DNA of 64,000 bases from an uncultured Collinsella sp. (GCA_900541745.1 UQLA01000001.1:186001-250000); one strand, 5' to 3'. Counted from the first letter of the stretch, positions 41,890 through 52,000 are shown. The notes: generated from the letters alone by a model not told the origin. A program made the numbers and translations.

Positions 41890-42885
41890 CTAGGCGCCGA
41901 TCTCGGGCAGCTCGGGAACGTTGGTGTCGCCCGTACGGTCGCCGATGCAGATCTGCCACAGCTCGGTCCAGGTGCCATCGTCCTCAATCTTCTTAAGGAA
42001 GTCGTTGACAAAGGCGACGCCGTCGGAATCGAGCGGCAGACCGATGCCATAGGGCTCCTTGCTGCCGAAGGGCTTGCCGGCGATCTTGTACTTGCCGGGC
42101 TCGCGAACTAGGGCGCTCTGCTGCATGTTGTTATCGATGACGTAGGCGTCAACGCGGGCCTGCTGGAGTGCCTGGCGGGCCTCCTCGTCGGTCTTGAACT
42201 CCTGCTGGCTGGCCTTGGGGGCGAACTCCTCCAGGATGGCGGGGCCGTTGGAGCCAGACTGGACGGCGACGTTCTTGTCGGCCAGGTCGTCGACGCTCTT
42301 GATGTCGTCGTTATCGGCGAGCACCAGAATGGCCTGCTGCGTGTAGTAGTAGGGGCCGGCGAAGGAGACGAGCTTCTTGCGCTCGTCAGTGATGGTGTAG
42401 GTGGCAAAGACGGCATCGACCTGGCCGTTCTGCAGGACGGACTCGCGCGTGTCCGAGGTCACCTGGGTGATCTCGACCTTGTTCTCGCCCAGGATGTAGT
42501 TGGACAGAAGCTGCGCGATGCCGGCATCGAAGCCGCGGGTCTGACCGTCTTTCTCGTTGAGGAGGGAGAAGAGCGTGGAGGTCTGAACGCCACCGATTTT
42601 AAAGACGCCGGCGTCCTTGACGGCCGTCGCCCAGGTGCTGGCGGCGATGGCGTCGTCATCGGCCTTGGGGCCGTCGTTGACGAGCTTGTCGAATGCCTTG
42701 GCATCGAGCGTGGCGGAAACCTCGGTATCCTCGGAGCTCTTGGAGGAACCGGCGGCGGAACCCTTGTCGGCCTCGGCGCTGGTGTCGGAGCAGCCGGCAA
42801 GACCAAGGCCGGCGACGGTTGCGAAGGTGGCGGCAACGAAGCCGCGGCGGTCGAGAACGACCTGCTGGGAGAGGTTCTTGCTCAT
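41890..42885 (-). CDS. Amino acid ABC transporter substrate-binding lipoprotein (glutamate type)
   Basis: A 331-aa family-3 solute-binding protein. The N-terminus has twin arginines (DRRGFVAATFATVAGLGLAGC) with a lipobox ending at Cys, so export may use the Tat or Sec route before lipid anchoring. A Ser/Glu/Asp-rich linker precedes the ligand domain (GVFKIGGVQTSTLFSLL, GFDAGIAQLLSNYILGE, VDAVFATYTITDERKK, the hinge region VAVQSGSNGPA). Relatives of the GluB type bind glutamate; the residue identity is not certain here. It heads the transporter operon. Confidence 0.92.
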   Translation of the reverse strand: MSKNLSQQVVLDRRGFVAATFATVAGLGLAGCSDTSAEADKGSAAGSSKSSEDTEVSATLDAKAFDKLVNDGPKADDDAIAASTWATAVKDAGVFKIGGVQTSTLFSLLNEKDGQTRGFDAGIAQLLSNYILGENKVEITQVTSDTRESVLQNGQVDAVFATYTITDERKKLVSFAGPYYYTQQAILVLADNDDIKSVDDLADKNVAVQSGSNGPAILEEFAPKASQQEFKTDEEARQALQQARVDAYVIDNNMQQSALVREPGKYKIAGKPFGSKEPYGIGLPLDSDGVAFVNDFLKKIEDDGTWTELWQICIGDRTGDTNVPELPEIGA

Positions 42886-43000
42886 GGTAGAACACCTTTC
42901 TCAATAAAATCCCTAGCGGTTGAGTAGAGTTATACCCTATCGCGCTCAAATGGGTCAACACGAAATAACTCAGAAACATACTTACCTTATGGGTAATTCT

Positions 43001-43040
43001 ACCTACCAAAAAGGGACAGGTTTATTTTGGCAGGTTTTAT
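43001..43040. repeat. GGGACAG palindrome upstream of the binding-protein gene
   Basis: ACCTACCAAAAAGGGACAGG then TTTATTTTGGCAGGTTTTAT: same element as 29361 with one arm base changed. It is 115 bp upstream of the substrate-binding gene start. Confidence 0.7.
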
Positions 43041-43124
43041 CTGGGGAAACGTCAGTTATTGCAGCTGAAATAGCGTTTTGCAGACGGCATGATCGCTCAC
43101 AGCGGTCGCTATAATGGCGGCAAC

Positions 43125-43474
43125 GAAAACCACCACAAAGGGGACAGGCACCTTTGTGGTGGTTCTGGCCGATGCGGCGGCATGCCTTACTGTTCTGTCT
43201 CAATCTGTAACATCTGCAGCCTTTTTTGCCGAGTACCTGTTACAGATTGAGATTTTCTCTTCAGGGGAATTCGAATGTCTCGATCTGTAACATCTGGACG
43301 GACAAAAGGTCTCTATCTGTTACAGATTGAGACAAAGGTCAGGGACTAAGACGTCTTGTCTAGATCTGTAACAGTTAGACGGGAATTCGGACCCTAGATG
43401 TTACAGATTGAGATAATCGCGCCGCGAAAACAAAAACCACCACAAAGGTGCCTGTCCCCTTTGTGGTGGTTTTC
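43125..43474. mobile_element. 350-bp composite palindromic element (MITE-like)
   Basis: The ends (43129-43163 and 43436-43470) are 35-bp exact reverse complements of each other, and each is itself a hairpin (ACCACCACAAAGG ... CCTTTGTGGTGGT with GGGACAGG inside). The matching GAAA/TTTC bases extend them to 43125 and 43474. Between them are six copies of CTGTAACA in alternating orientation (near 43205, 43240, 43285, 43320, 43365, 43402), forming three consecutive hairpins with TCTCAATCTG/CAGATTGAGA ends. No gene lies inside. The right end stops one base before the dxs stop codon. Confidence 0.7.
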
Positions 43475-43475
43475 T

Positions 43476-45260
43476 CTAGTGCTGATTGAGTAGCCTTACG
43501 GCTTCGGCGGCCATGTTCTCGACCGTCATGCCGTTCTGTGCGAGCAGTTCGTTGGGGTCGTAGCGGTCGGGGAAGCCCTTGGCGATGCCGAAGGTGCGCG
43601 TGCGCAACTGCGTGCATGCCAAATAACATGCCACGCGCTCGCCCCAGCCGCCGTCCAAGATGCCGTCCTCGAGGGTGACGACGACGCGATGCTCGGCGGC
43701 AAGGCTGTCGAGGAACTCGCGGTCAAGCTCGGTTGCAAAGCGAGGGTTGACGAGCGTGGCCTCGATACCGTACTCGGCAGCCAAGCGGTTTGCCACACGC
43801 TCGCCCAGCTCAAAGAAATCGCCAAGCGCGAGCACGGCAACGTCGCGGCCCTGACGCACCACGTTGTAGCGAACGGCGCTGTAACCGGTGTCCTCAGCGG
43901 GCGCCAAATCGGGGCGGCTAACCAGACCGATGCCCGGTACGCGGATCGCCACGGGATGCTCGCGGTGATCGAGCGACCAGCTCAGCATGGACAGATATTC
44001 CTCCATGCAGGCCGGCGCCAAGTAATGCATGTTGGGAAGTCCGCCCAGCATGGAAATATCAAAGAACGAAAGGTGCGTCTCGGATGTGGTGCCAAAGATC
44101 GACGCGCCAAACACCAAGATGGTTGCGGGGGCATCGTTGAGGCACAGGTCGTGCCACAACTCGTCGTAGGCGCGCTGCAAAAACGTGCCGTATACACCAA
44201 AGACTGGCTTGGCGCCCGAGCGCGCAAGCGCGGTGGCAAAGGTCACGGCGTGCTCCTCGGCAATGCCCACGTCGACAAACTGCTTACCTGCCGCGGCGCG
44301 AAGCTCGGGTGTAAAGCCCATGATGTAGGGCGTGGCGGCCGTGATGCCCACGACCTGCGGATCGCATTCGATGGCAGCGCTCAGGGCCTCGCCCGTAATA
44401 TCGGCATAGGTGCGCAGTGCGGGCTCGCTCGGATGACCCGGGCAGAGCTTGCGGCCGGTTGCCATGTCAAAGGGGCCTACGTGATGCCAGCGCTCGGGGT
44501 CACTTTGCGCTGGCTCAAAGCCCTTGCCCTTGGCGGTCAAGACGTGGAGCACGATGGGGTGGTCGATGTCGCGCAGCTCCTGCAGCGCATCGACGAGGGC
44601 CAACACATCGTTACCGGCGTCCAGATAGCGGTAGTCGAGCCCCATCGCGCGGAAAACGTTGCGCTCACAGGTACCGTTGCTGGCGCGCAACTCGGCCAGA
44701 TTGCGATACAGGCCACCGTGGTTCTCGGCAATGGACTGGTCGTTATCGTTGACGATGATGATCAGGTTGCTGTCAAGCTCGGCGGCATTGTTAAAGCCCT
44801 CAAACGCCAGGCCACCCGAAAGCGAGCCGTCGCCAATGATGGTGATGACGTTGTACGCATCGCCTGCCAGGTCACGAGCGTGCGCTAGGCCGCAGCCCAG
44901 GCTCACCGACGTGGAGGTATGGCCCATGGCGAACAGGTCGTGCTCGGACTCGTCGGGATTGGCAAAGCCAGAAGCCTCACCATAACGATCCGGATCGATA
45001 TAAGTGTACGCGCGCCCGGTCAGCGCCTTGTGGGCGTAGGTCTGGTGCGAAACGTCAAAGACAATCTTGTCGATGGGGGAGTTAAACACGCGATGAAGCG
45101 CAACCGTAAGCTCAACGACGCCCAAGTTGGGGGCAACGTGCCCGCCGACGGCGGCGGAGCTTTCGAGGATGGCGTGGCGGATCTCGCCGCAGAGCAGCGG
45201 AAGCTCGGCGCGGTCGAGAGCCTTGACGTCCTCGGGCGTTGTCGTTTGCGTAAGCAGCAT
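43476..45260 (-). CDS. dxs: 1-deoxy-D-xylulose-5-phosphate synthase
   Basis: First enzyme of the MEP isoprenoid pathway: condenses pyruvate and glyceraldehyde-3-phosphate using thiamine diphosphate. The 594-aa protein has the transketolase-like order: substrate His in GGHVAPNLGVVELT and SHQTYAHKALTGR, the TPP-Mg motif GDGSLSGGLAFEGFNN (near residue 140), the pyrimidine domain with VDVGIAEEHAVTFATALA (catalytic Glu) near 340, and a C-terminal domain. It is about 25-40 residues shorter than common Dxs proteins, mostly in the N-terminal half. A composite repeat adjoins its stop codon. It is divergent from the HD-domain gene. Confidence 0.93.
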   Translation of the reverse strand: MLLTQTTTPEDVKALDRAELPLLCGEIRHAILESSAAVGGHVAPNLGVVELTVALHRVFNSPIDKIVFDVSHQTYAHKALTGRAYTYIDPDRYGEASGFANPDESEHDLFAMGHTSTSVSLGCGLAHARDLAGDAYNVITIIGDGSLSGGLAFEGFNNAAELDSNLIIIVNDNDQSIAENHGGLYRNLAELRASNGTCERNVFRAMGLDYRYLDAGNDVLALVDALQELRDIDHPIVLHVLTAKGKGFEPAQSDPERWHHVGPFDMATGRKLCPGHPSEPALRTYADITGEALSAAIECDPQVVGITAATPYIMGFTPELRAAAGKQFVDVGIAEEHAVTFATALARSGAKPVFGVYGTFLQRAYDELWHDLCLNDAPATILVFGASIFGTTSETHLSFFDISMLGGLPNMHYLAPACMEEYLSMLSWSLDHREHPVAIRVPGIGLVSRPDLAPAEDTGYSAVRYNVVRQGRDVAVLALGDFFELGERVANRLAAEYGIEATLVNPRFATELDREFLDSLAAEHRVVVTLEDGILDGGWGERVACYLACTQLRTRTFGIAKGFPDRYDPNELLAQNGMTVENMAAEAVRLLNQH

Positions 45261-45488
45261 CGTTGTGGGTTACTCCATGCGAATCGAGCGCCGGCGCTCC
45301 CTCGGCCGGCACAATTGCACAAGACAGTCTCGCACATTTTGGCGTTTGATATGTGACGGCGGCGCGGTAATTCGCCAACTGGTGGGGCAAAACGTTTTGT
45401 CCGATGCCATACTGATGTGTTCCATGATGTTTTTATCGATTGTGCACAGGCCGTGGCTTGTCGCCGTGAGTCGCTGGAAGGAGGCAGC

Positions 45489-46025
45489 ATGTCCGATGTC
45501 GTTCGTGCCGAGAAAATCGCGCGCGAGGTCGACTATGCCGCCCGCCAGCTGGCCCAGGCGGGCCGCTTGGACCTGACGCGCGAGTTTATTCAGCATGGCG
45601 ATGTGACGGTCTATACGCATGTGACCTCGGTGGCGCGGGCAAGTCTGTCCTTTGCCGAGCGCCTGGGCCGCGTCGGTGTCTCGGTCGACCGCGCTTCGTT
45701 GCTGCGTGGAGCCTTGCTGCACGACTACTTTCTCTATGACTGGCACGATCCCGACCCAAGCCATCGGCTGCATGGCTTTCGCCACCCGTTTTTTGCCCTG
45801 GCGCGTGCCGAAGAAGATTTTGAGCTGACGACGCGCGAGCGGAATATCATCGCGCGCCATATGTTTCCGCTGGTGCCGGTGCCGCCGACGTGTCGTGAGG
45901 CTTGGATTGTGTGTCTGGCTGATAAGTGGTGCGCGTTGCGCGAGACGGTCAACGGCCGCCTGCCGCGCAAGGACAAGGCGGACGATGGCGTGAGTGGCGA
46001 ATCGAGCGAAAAGAGGAGAGGGTAG
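45489..46025 (+). CDS. HD-domain phosphohydrolase family protein
   Basis: A 178-aa HD-superfamily protein. The metal-binding His-Asp is in LRGALLHDYFLYDWHD (about residue 80), with an earlier His in VYTHVTSVAR and a later IIARHMFP segment. This arrangement is found in a group of small HD proteins commonly located next to CmpB-type membrane proteins, which follows directly here (three bases apart). It could hydrolyse a nucleotide or a cyclic dinucleotide. ATG 45489 has GGAAGGAGGC upstream. The C-terminal tail is charged and variable. Confidence 0.82.
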   Translation: MSDVVRAEKIAREVDYAARQLAQAGRLDLTREFIQHGDVTVYTHVTSVARASLSFAERLGRVGVSVDRASLLRGALLHDYFLYDWHDPDPSHRLHGFRHPFFALARAEEDFELTTRERNIIARHMFPLVPVPPTCREAWIVCLADKWCALRETVNGRLPRKDKADDGVSGESSEKRRG

Positions 46026-46028
46026 ACG

Positions 46029-47048
46029 GTGGGAACCGCGATCGACATGGCATTTGACGGCGCGACGCTTGCCGTCTGCCCGCTTTCGGCGCTGGTGCTC
46101 TCGTTTGCCTTCTACGGTTTTTGCGGTTGGGCATGGGAATCGACAGTCTGCGCCATACTCAACCACGGACGATTTGCCAACAGTGGCTTTTTGCTGGGGC
46201 CGTGCTGCCCTATCTATGGCGCGGGCGGCATTGCCTGCTGGCTGCTGTTGCGCGGAATTCCTGACGCGTCGAGCCAGTTTGTCGCGGCAGCGCTCGTATG
46301 CAGCGTGATTGAGTACAGCGTGGGCGTGCTGCTGGAAAAAACAACAGGCGCTCGCTTTTGGGACTATTCGCACCTGCCGTTTAACCTGCACGGACGCATC
46401 TGTCTGTACTGGGCATGCGCGTTTGGCTTGGGTGCGTTGTGCATTTGCCGTTTAGTGGAGCCGGCATTGTTGGGGCTGCTTGGCCATCTGCCGGTGCTGA
46501 TTGTGCGGCTGTCCGCCTTTATCGTCGCGGTTGCGATGATGGTCGACGCGGTGTGCTCGTTGGCGAGCTGGCGGCGTCTGTCCGATCAGCTGGAGCGCGT
46601 GCGCGCCGACCTTGCCGACCGCATCAACGAGTCGCTTGCTGATGCGTCCGACTCCATGCTCGAACGTATTCCCGATTCGGCGATCGACTCGGTGGCACAG
46701 ACGCATATCCGCAGCCGTGCCGTTAACGCGTGGCTGACGGAGCTGGGCGATGCGACGCTCGATGCCCTTCGTGAAAAGGCTTCGATGCCGACGTTTATCT
46801 CGGATGGTGCTCGCGGCCTGGCGCTCGCTGCCCGCCGCGTGGCCGATGCCGCGCCGAGCATGCCGCGTCCGTCGCTCAGTCGTCGCCTTGCCGGCAAGCG
46901 CATGAGCCGTCCGGTACCGAGCGTGTCGCTCAGTCGTCGTGACCTGCGCTTTTTCAATGCCTTCCCGCGCCTGCGCATCAATCGCTACGAGGGCGTCATC
47001 CGAGCAACTAATCTCCGCGACCGCGCCCACGAGCTGTTTCGGCGCTAG
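46029..47048 (+). CDS. CmpB-type putative ABC transporter permease family membrane protein
   Basis: A 339-aa protein with about five N-terminal helices and a long cytosolic C-terminal half. The signature YGFCGWAWESTVCAILNHGR followed by FANSGFLLGPCCPIYGAGG identifies the ABC_trans_CmpB family, despite its name without proven transport. After residue 185 a helical, coiled-coil-like region with many Arg/Ala/Asp residues ends in RINRYEGVIRATNLRDRAHE. GTG 46029 overlaps closely with the HD gene (GAGGAGAGGG upstream). The two probably function together at the membrane; how is unknown. Confidence 0.8.
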   Translation: MGTAIDMAFDGATLAVCPLSALVLSFAFYGFCGWAWESTVCAILNHGRFANSGFLLGPCCPIYGAGGIACWLLLRGIPDASSQFVAAALVCSVIEYSVGVLLEKTTGARFWDYSHLPFNLHGRICLYWACAFGLGALCICRLVEPALLGLLGHLPVLIVRLSAFIVAVAMMVDAVCSLASWRRLSDQLERVRADLADRINESLADASDSMLERIPDSAIDSVAQTHIRSRAVNAWLTELGDATLDALREKASMPTFISDGARGLALAARRVADAAPSMPRPSLSRRLAGKRMSRPVPSVSLSRRDLRFFNAFPRLRINRYEGVIRATNLRDRAHELFRR

Positions 47049-47131
47049 TCGGGACGGGCGCGCTCACGGCTCCCTTGCTTGCGTATTTCCCGTTCGTTTC
47101 GCACCCGTTGCCGCGCCGTTTCCAAGATTGC

Positions 47132-47222
47132 GGCACCGTTGGAGACGGCAAGATCTGGGTCGAGCCGGTCGAAGAGGTTATCCGCATCCGTACCGGCGAA
47201 CACGGCCCCGCCGCGGTGTAGG
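47132..47222 (+). pseudogene. 3' fragment of a PII (GlnB/GlnK) gene
   Basis: The frame reads GTVGDGKIWVEPVEEVIRIR then TGEHGPAAV and a stop, which is the C-terminus of PII signal proteins (the B-loop TG..GDGKI and the final RIRTGE). About 80 N-terminal residues and the start are missing; the sequence before GTVGDGK has no PII similarity. It lies 84 bp after CmpB. A deletion has removed the rest, so it is not functional. Confidence 0.8.
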
Positions 47223-47302
47223 ACAATCTTTCGCCTGACGGGCGTGCCTCTCTTGGGGCGCGCCCGTTCTCGTCTACAATATCGTGCAGACGAAGGAGAG
47301 GC

Positions 47303-48166
47303 ATGCCCATGATCAAGATGTTTGCGAGTGACTTAGACGGAACGCTGTTGAATGCCCTGCACGAGGCAGACGGGACCATTCGCCGTGCCATTCGCGAGCT
47401 GACCGAGGCTGGCCTGCATGTGGTTCCCGCGACCGGACGCTCGACGCTGCCGATCGGCGAGCATGGCTTTACAGGTCTGGCACTCGACGCCTGCTGCTCC
47501 AACGGATCCATCGTGCGTGACAGCCATGGTGAGGTGCTCAAGACCTGGACCATCGACCCGCAGGTTACCGAGGAGCTGCTCAAGGCGTTCCCGGACATTT
47601 GCTTCGACTGCTCCACGCCCGACGGCATGTTCTCGAGCGGTTCGTTCGAGATGCACCAGGCGGGCTTTAAAAAGGACAGTCCTATCAAGCGCATCGTGAT
47701 GCGCGGCATGCGTGCACGTGGCGGGTATCACGAGGAACAGTATTTCGACCAGTCGATCGGTGACATCCTGCGCCATGACGTGTGCAAAATCAACTGCCGC
47801 GTGACCTCGCCCGAGCTGGAGCGCGACCTTAAGGCATATTTGGCCGAGCGATCGGACCGCGTGGTCAACGCGCCGTTCGATCCGGTGATGTTCGAGATCA
47901 CGGACGTGGCGTGCAACAAGGGCGAGAGCGTGGCGTGGCTGGCGGGCTACTACGGTATTGCCGAGGACGAGGTCGCGGTCTACGGCGACGGCGGCAACGA
48001 TATCGCCATGCTCAAGCGTTTCCGTCACAGCTACGCGACCAAAAACGGCAGTGACGCGGCCAAGGCCGCCGCGAGCGCGACCATCGGCAGTTGCATGGTC
48101 CACGCCGTCCCCAAGCATATGCTCGCCACCATGCATAAGCAGAACTCCCGCACCATCATCGAATAA
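47303..48166 (+). CDS. HAD-superfamily hydrolase, Cof type
   Basis: A 287-aa class IIB HAD phosphatase. Motif I is FASDLDGTLL (nucleophile and acid Asp), motif II PATGRS, motif III the Lys in VACNKGES and motif IV YGDGGNDIAML. The cap is of the C2 type. Members dephosphorylate sugar phosphates, pyridoxal phosphate or flavin nucleotides; the substrate is not predictable. Either ATG 47303 or ATG 47309 is possible; AAGGAGAGG lies closer to the ideal distance for 47309. Its stop codon is overlapped by a small hairpin. Confidence 0.9.
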   Translation: MPMIKMFASDLDGTLLNALHEADGTIRRAIRELTEAGLHVVPATGRSTLPIGEHGFTGLALDACCSNGSIVRDSHGEVLKTWTIDPQVTEELLKAFPDICFDCSTPDGMFSSGSFEMHQAGFKKDSPIKRIVMRGMRARGGYHEEQYFDQSIGDILRHDVCKINCRVTSPELERDLKAYLAERSDRVVNAPFDPVMFEITDVACNKGESVAWLAGYYGIAEDEVAVYGDGGNDIAMLKRFRHSYATKNGSDAAKAAASATIGSCMVHAVPKHMLATMHKQNSRTIIE

Positions 48167-48195
48167 TGCGACAAAGGGACTGCCCCTTTGTCGCA
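48166..48195. repeat. Small palindrome overlapping the HAD gene stop
   Basis: ATGCGACAAAGG and CCTTTGTCGCAT are perfect 12-nt arms around GACTGC; the core reads GGGACTGCCCC, related to the GGGACAG elements. It could double as a terminator, but lacks a T-run. Confidence 0.6.
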
Positions 48196-48221
48196 TCCAA
48201 AATATTGCCTTTACGTGTTGA

Positions 48222-48266
48222 TGCACACGGTGTGCAATAATACTCGCACTGTGCAATAGCGCACAG
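48222..48266. promoter_or_regulatory. Two palindromic sites upstream of the TetR gene
   Basis: TGCACACGGTGTGCA (48222-48236) and CTGTGCAATAGCGCACAG (48249-48266) both contain the inverted TGTGC/GCACA half-sites. They lie 22-66 bp before the TetR start, the usual place for autoregulatory operators. Confidence 0.6.
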
Positions 48267-48287
48267 GCTGAGTAACAAGGAGGACGC

Positions 48288-48998
48288 TTGTCCCAGCTCG
48301 AGAAATGCGATCGCCGGTCCCTTCGCTCGCAGCGTGCCCTTCGCCAGGCGCTTGCCAGCGAGCTTGCCGAAAGCGGCGACCTTTCGCGCATTAACGTCGC
48401 GTCGCTCACCGAGCGTGCCGGCCTTACGCGCCGCACGTTCTATTCGCACTACCGCGATATCCCCGACTTTATCAATCAAATCGAGGACGGCTTGCTGGCC
48501 GAGATCCGTGAGCGCATTGAGCTCATCACCGCAGCTCAGCTGCCTGATCTCTATCACAACATCGATGAGCTCGAGCCGGCGCCCGGTTCGGTTGAGCTGC
48601 TGCGTTATCTTGCGGCCAACCGCGACTTAATCGGTGCGCTGCTGGGTCCGGGCGGCGACCAGGCCTTCATTAAAAGGATTATCGATACCGCGCGTGAGGC
48701 TGTGGTGCCGCGTGCGCAGACGGGCATTTTGGGCCTGGCGCTGGGCACGTTCTTTGACTACTACGTCACCTACGTCGTGAGTGCCGAGGTCGGCATGATT
48801 CAGCGTTGGTTTGAGCGTGGCCTCACCGAATCGCCCGAGGCCATGGCGCGCATTATGACGGTGCTCGCATTTGTGCGCCCTGGTGACCTGTATGGCCAAC
48901 CCATCGATATCAACGTGCCGGAATACGGCATGAAGCTATTGAACCTGCAGCTCGAGGACGCGGCCGACACCACCGCAGCCGTCGAGCCCAACAACTAA
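48288..48998 (+). CDS. TetR-family transcriptional regulator
   Basis: A 236-aa regulator. The N-terminal helix-turn-helix reads INVASLTERAGLTRRTFYSH then YRDIPDFINQIE (residues about 30-65), followed by a ligand-binding helical domain with GTFFDYYVTYVVSAEVGMIQ near residue 160. The C-terminus is extended by about 30 residues. It starts with TTG at 48288, preceded by AAGGAGG. The 11-bp gap to the activase gene indicates cotranscription, and palindromic sites upstream suggest it controls its own operon. The effector could be an acyl-CoA or 2-hydroxyacid, by context only. Confidence 0.87.
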   Translation: MSQLEKCDRRSLRSQRALRQALASELAESGDLSRINVASLTERAGLTRRTFYSHYRDIPDFINQIEDGLLAEIRERIELITAAQLPDLYHNIDELEPAPGSVELLRYLAANRDLIGALLGPGGDQAFIKRIIDTAREAVVPRAQTGILGLALGTFFDYYVTYVVSAEVGMIQRWFERGLTESPEAMARIMTVLAFVRPGDLYGQPIDINVPEYGMKLLNLQLEDAADTTAAVEPNN

Positions 48999-49009
48999 GA
49001 GGAGAGACA

Positions 49010-52000
49010 ATGAGTAAACTCGTCGAGGGCATTAAGGACCGTATGGTCGCTGCCGCGCGTGAGGCTGCACCCGCCGTGGTGGATGCCGCGCAGAAGGCCG
49101 CGACCGCAGCTGCCGAGAAAGTTGCCGAGGCAGTTGCCGATGCCAAGAACGCGGCAGGGGAGACGTCCGTTGCTAGCGAGCCCGCCACCGCCACCGAGCC
49201 CGTAGCCGCCACCGCCGCCCACGCTCCCGAAGGCGCGATCTTCAACCCCGAGAACGCTCGTGGCAACCTGCACCTGGGCATTGACGTGGGCTCTACCACC
49301 GTTAAGCTCGCCGTGCTCAACGACGACAACCAGATCGTCTACGCCAAGTACCAGCGCCACCACACCGACGTCCGCGCTTGTGCCCGCGATCTGTTCGAGG
49401 GTGCTGCGACCGTGCTGCCGACGGCTCAGATGACCTGCGCCATTACCGGCTCGGGCGGCCTGCTGCTGTCCCAGTGGCTCGACCTGGAGTTTGTCCAGGA
49501 GGTCATCGCCAGCAAGCGTGCCGTCGAGACCCTCATCTCGGCCACCGATGTCGCCATCGAGCTGGGCGGCGAGGACGCCAAGATCATCTACTTCGACAAC
49601 GGCATCGAGCAGCGCATGAACGGCACCTGCGCCGGCGGCACGGGCGCGTTTATCGATCAGATGGCAACCCTGCTGCACACCGATGCCAGCGGCCTCAACG
49701 AGCTCGCTGCCAACGCCACCACCATCTATCCCATTGCCAGCCGCTGCGGCGTCTTTGCCAAGACCGACGTCCAGCCGCTGCTCAACGAGGGCGCCCGCCC
49801 CGAGGACGTCGCCGCCTCCATCTTCCAGGCGGTCGTGACCCAGACCATCTCGGGCCTGGCATGCGGCCGTCCCATCCGCGGCAACGTCGCCTTCCTGGGC
49901 GGCCCGCTGCAGTACCTCTCCGAGCTGCGCCACCGCTTCTATCTCACGCTCAACCTGGACGAGGAGCACCGCATTGTGCCCCAAAACGCTCACCTGTTTG
50001 TGGCGAGCGGCGCCGCCATGGCGCACGAGTCAAACAGGCTCAGCACGTTCCCGCAGCTCATCGAGGCCATCGATGCCCTGGGTGACACGCAGGGTGCCGA
50101 GGTCGAGCGTCTGGATCCGCTCTTTGCCAACGACGAGGACTTTGCCGAGTTCAAGACCCGCCACGACCAGGAAGTCGTCCCCAAGGGCAAGCTCGACGGC
50201 TACACCGGCCGCGTGTTCATCGGCATCGACGCCGGCTCCACCACCATGAAGGCCGCGCTCGTGGGCGAGGACGGTCAGCTGCTGCACACCTGGTACGGCA
50301 ACAACAACGGCGACATCCTGGGCACGGCCAAGGTCATCATGGCCGATTTCTACAACCACATCCCCGCCGGCTGCACTATCGGCCACGTGACTACCACGGG
50401 CTACGGCGAGGCACTGCTCATCGAGGCCCTCAAGGCTGATTCCGGCGAGATCGAGACCGTTGCGCACCTGCGCGGCGCCAAGGCGTTCCTGCCCGGCGTC
50501 GAGTTCATTCTGGACATTGGCGGTCAGGACATGAAGTGCCTGCGCGTGAAGGACGGCGTCATCGAGCACATCATGCTCAACGAGGCCTGCTCGTCGGGTT
50601 GCGGTAGCTTTATCGAGAGCTTCGCCGTCTCTATGAACATGGACGTGCGCGCGTTCGCCGATGCCGCCATCCATGCCAAGGCCCCCGTCGACCTGGGCAG
50701 CCGCTGCACGGTCTTTATGAACTCGCGCGTCAAGCAGGCGCAAAAGGAAGGCGCCACGGTGGGCGACATCGCGGCCGGCCTGTCCTATTCTGTCATCAAG
50801 AATGCCCTGTTCAAGGTCATTAAGCTGCGCGACCCCAAGGAGATCGGCAGCCAGGTGATCGTCCAGGGCGGCACCTTTATGTCCGATGCCACGCTGCGCG
50901 CATTTGAGCAGCTCACCGGCGTTCACGCCGTGCGTCCCGACATCGCCGGCTGCATGGGCGCCTATGGTGCGGCCCTGCTCGCCCGCGATCGCGCCGGCGC
51001 TGACGGCACCTCGACCATCCTGTCGGCCGAGGACATCGCGCACCTTACCGTGACGCAAAAGCATGTCCGCTGCGGCCGTTGCTCCAACAACTGCCAGCTT
51101 ACCGTCAACGACTTTGGCGGCGGCAGGCGCTTCATTACCGGCAACCGCTGCGAGAAGGGCGCTGGCCACAAAAAGCAAAAGACCGAGGCTCCCAACCTCT
51201 TCAAAAAGAAAAACGAGCTGCTCTTTAACCGCGAGGTGCTGAGCCCCGACGAGGCCCCGCGCGGCACCGTCGGCATCCCCCGCGCACTCAACATGTACGA
51301 GAACTACCCCTTCTGGCACGCGTTCTTTACGCGCTTGGGCTTTAGCGTGCAGCTGTCCGACCAGTCGAGCAAAAAGACCTACCAGGCGGGCATCGAGTCC
51401 ATGCCGTCCGAGAGCGTGTGCTACCCGGCAAAGATGAGCCACGGCCACGTGATGAACCTCATCGACCGCGATGTCGACTTTATCTGGATGCCGTGCGTGC
51501 GCTGGGAGCGCAAGGAGGACCCGACCGCCGGTAACTGTTACAACTGCCCCATCGTCATGAGCTACCCCACGGCGTTGGCACTCAACATCGACGAGATCCG
51601 CGAGCAGAACATCGAGTTCCTGTACCCGTTTGTGCCCTATCACGATAAGACCGAGCTCAAGCGCCGTCTGTACCAGGTGCTCGCCGTCGACCGCGTGGCC
51701 GATGCTGAGGCCGGTCGCGGTCGCGTGCGTGGACCCAAGATCACGCGCTCCGAGGTCGATGCCGCCGTCAACGCTGCCTTTGAGGCCGATGCGCGTTTCC
51801 ACGAGGACATCCAGACCATGGGCGAGGAGGCTCTTAAGTGGGTCGAGGACCACGGCGGCCACGGCATTGTGCTCGCCGGCCGCCCCTACCATAACGACCC
51901 CGAGATCAACCACGCCCTGCCCGAGCTTATCTCGAGCTTTGGCTTTGCGGTCTTTACCGAGGATTCGCTTGCGCATCTCGTGAAGCCCGAGCGTCCGATT

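Noticed and set aside
43190..43430. Repeated CTGTAACA units as a CRISPR array
   Set aside because: The units alternate in orientation, spacing is irregular and flanks vary; they form hairpins rather than direct repeats with spacers, and no cas genes are near.
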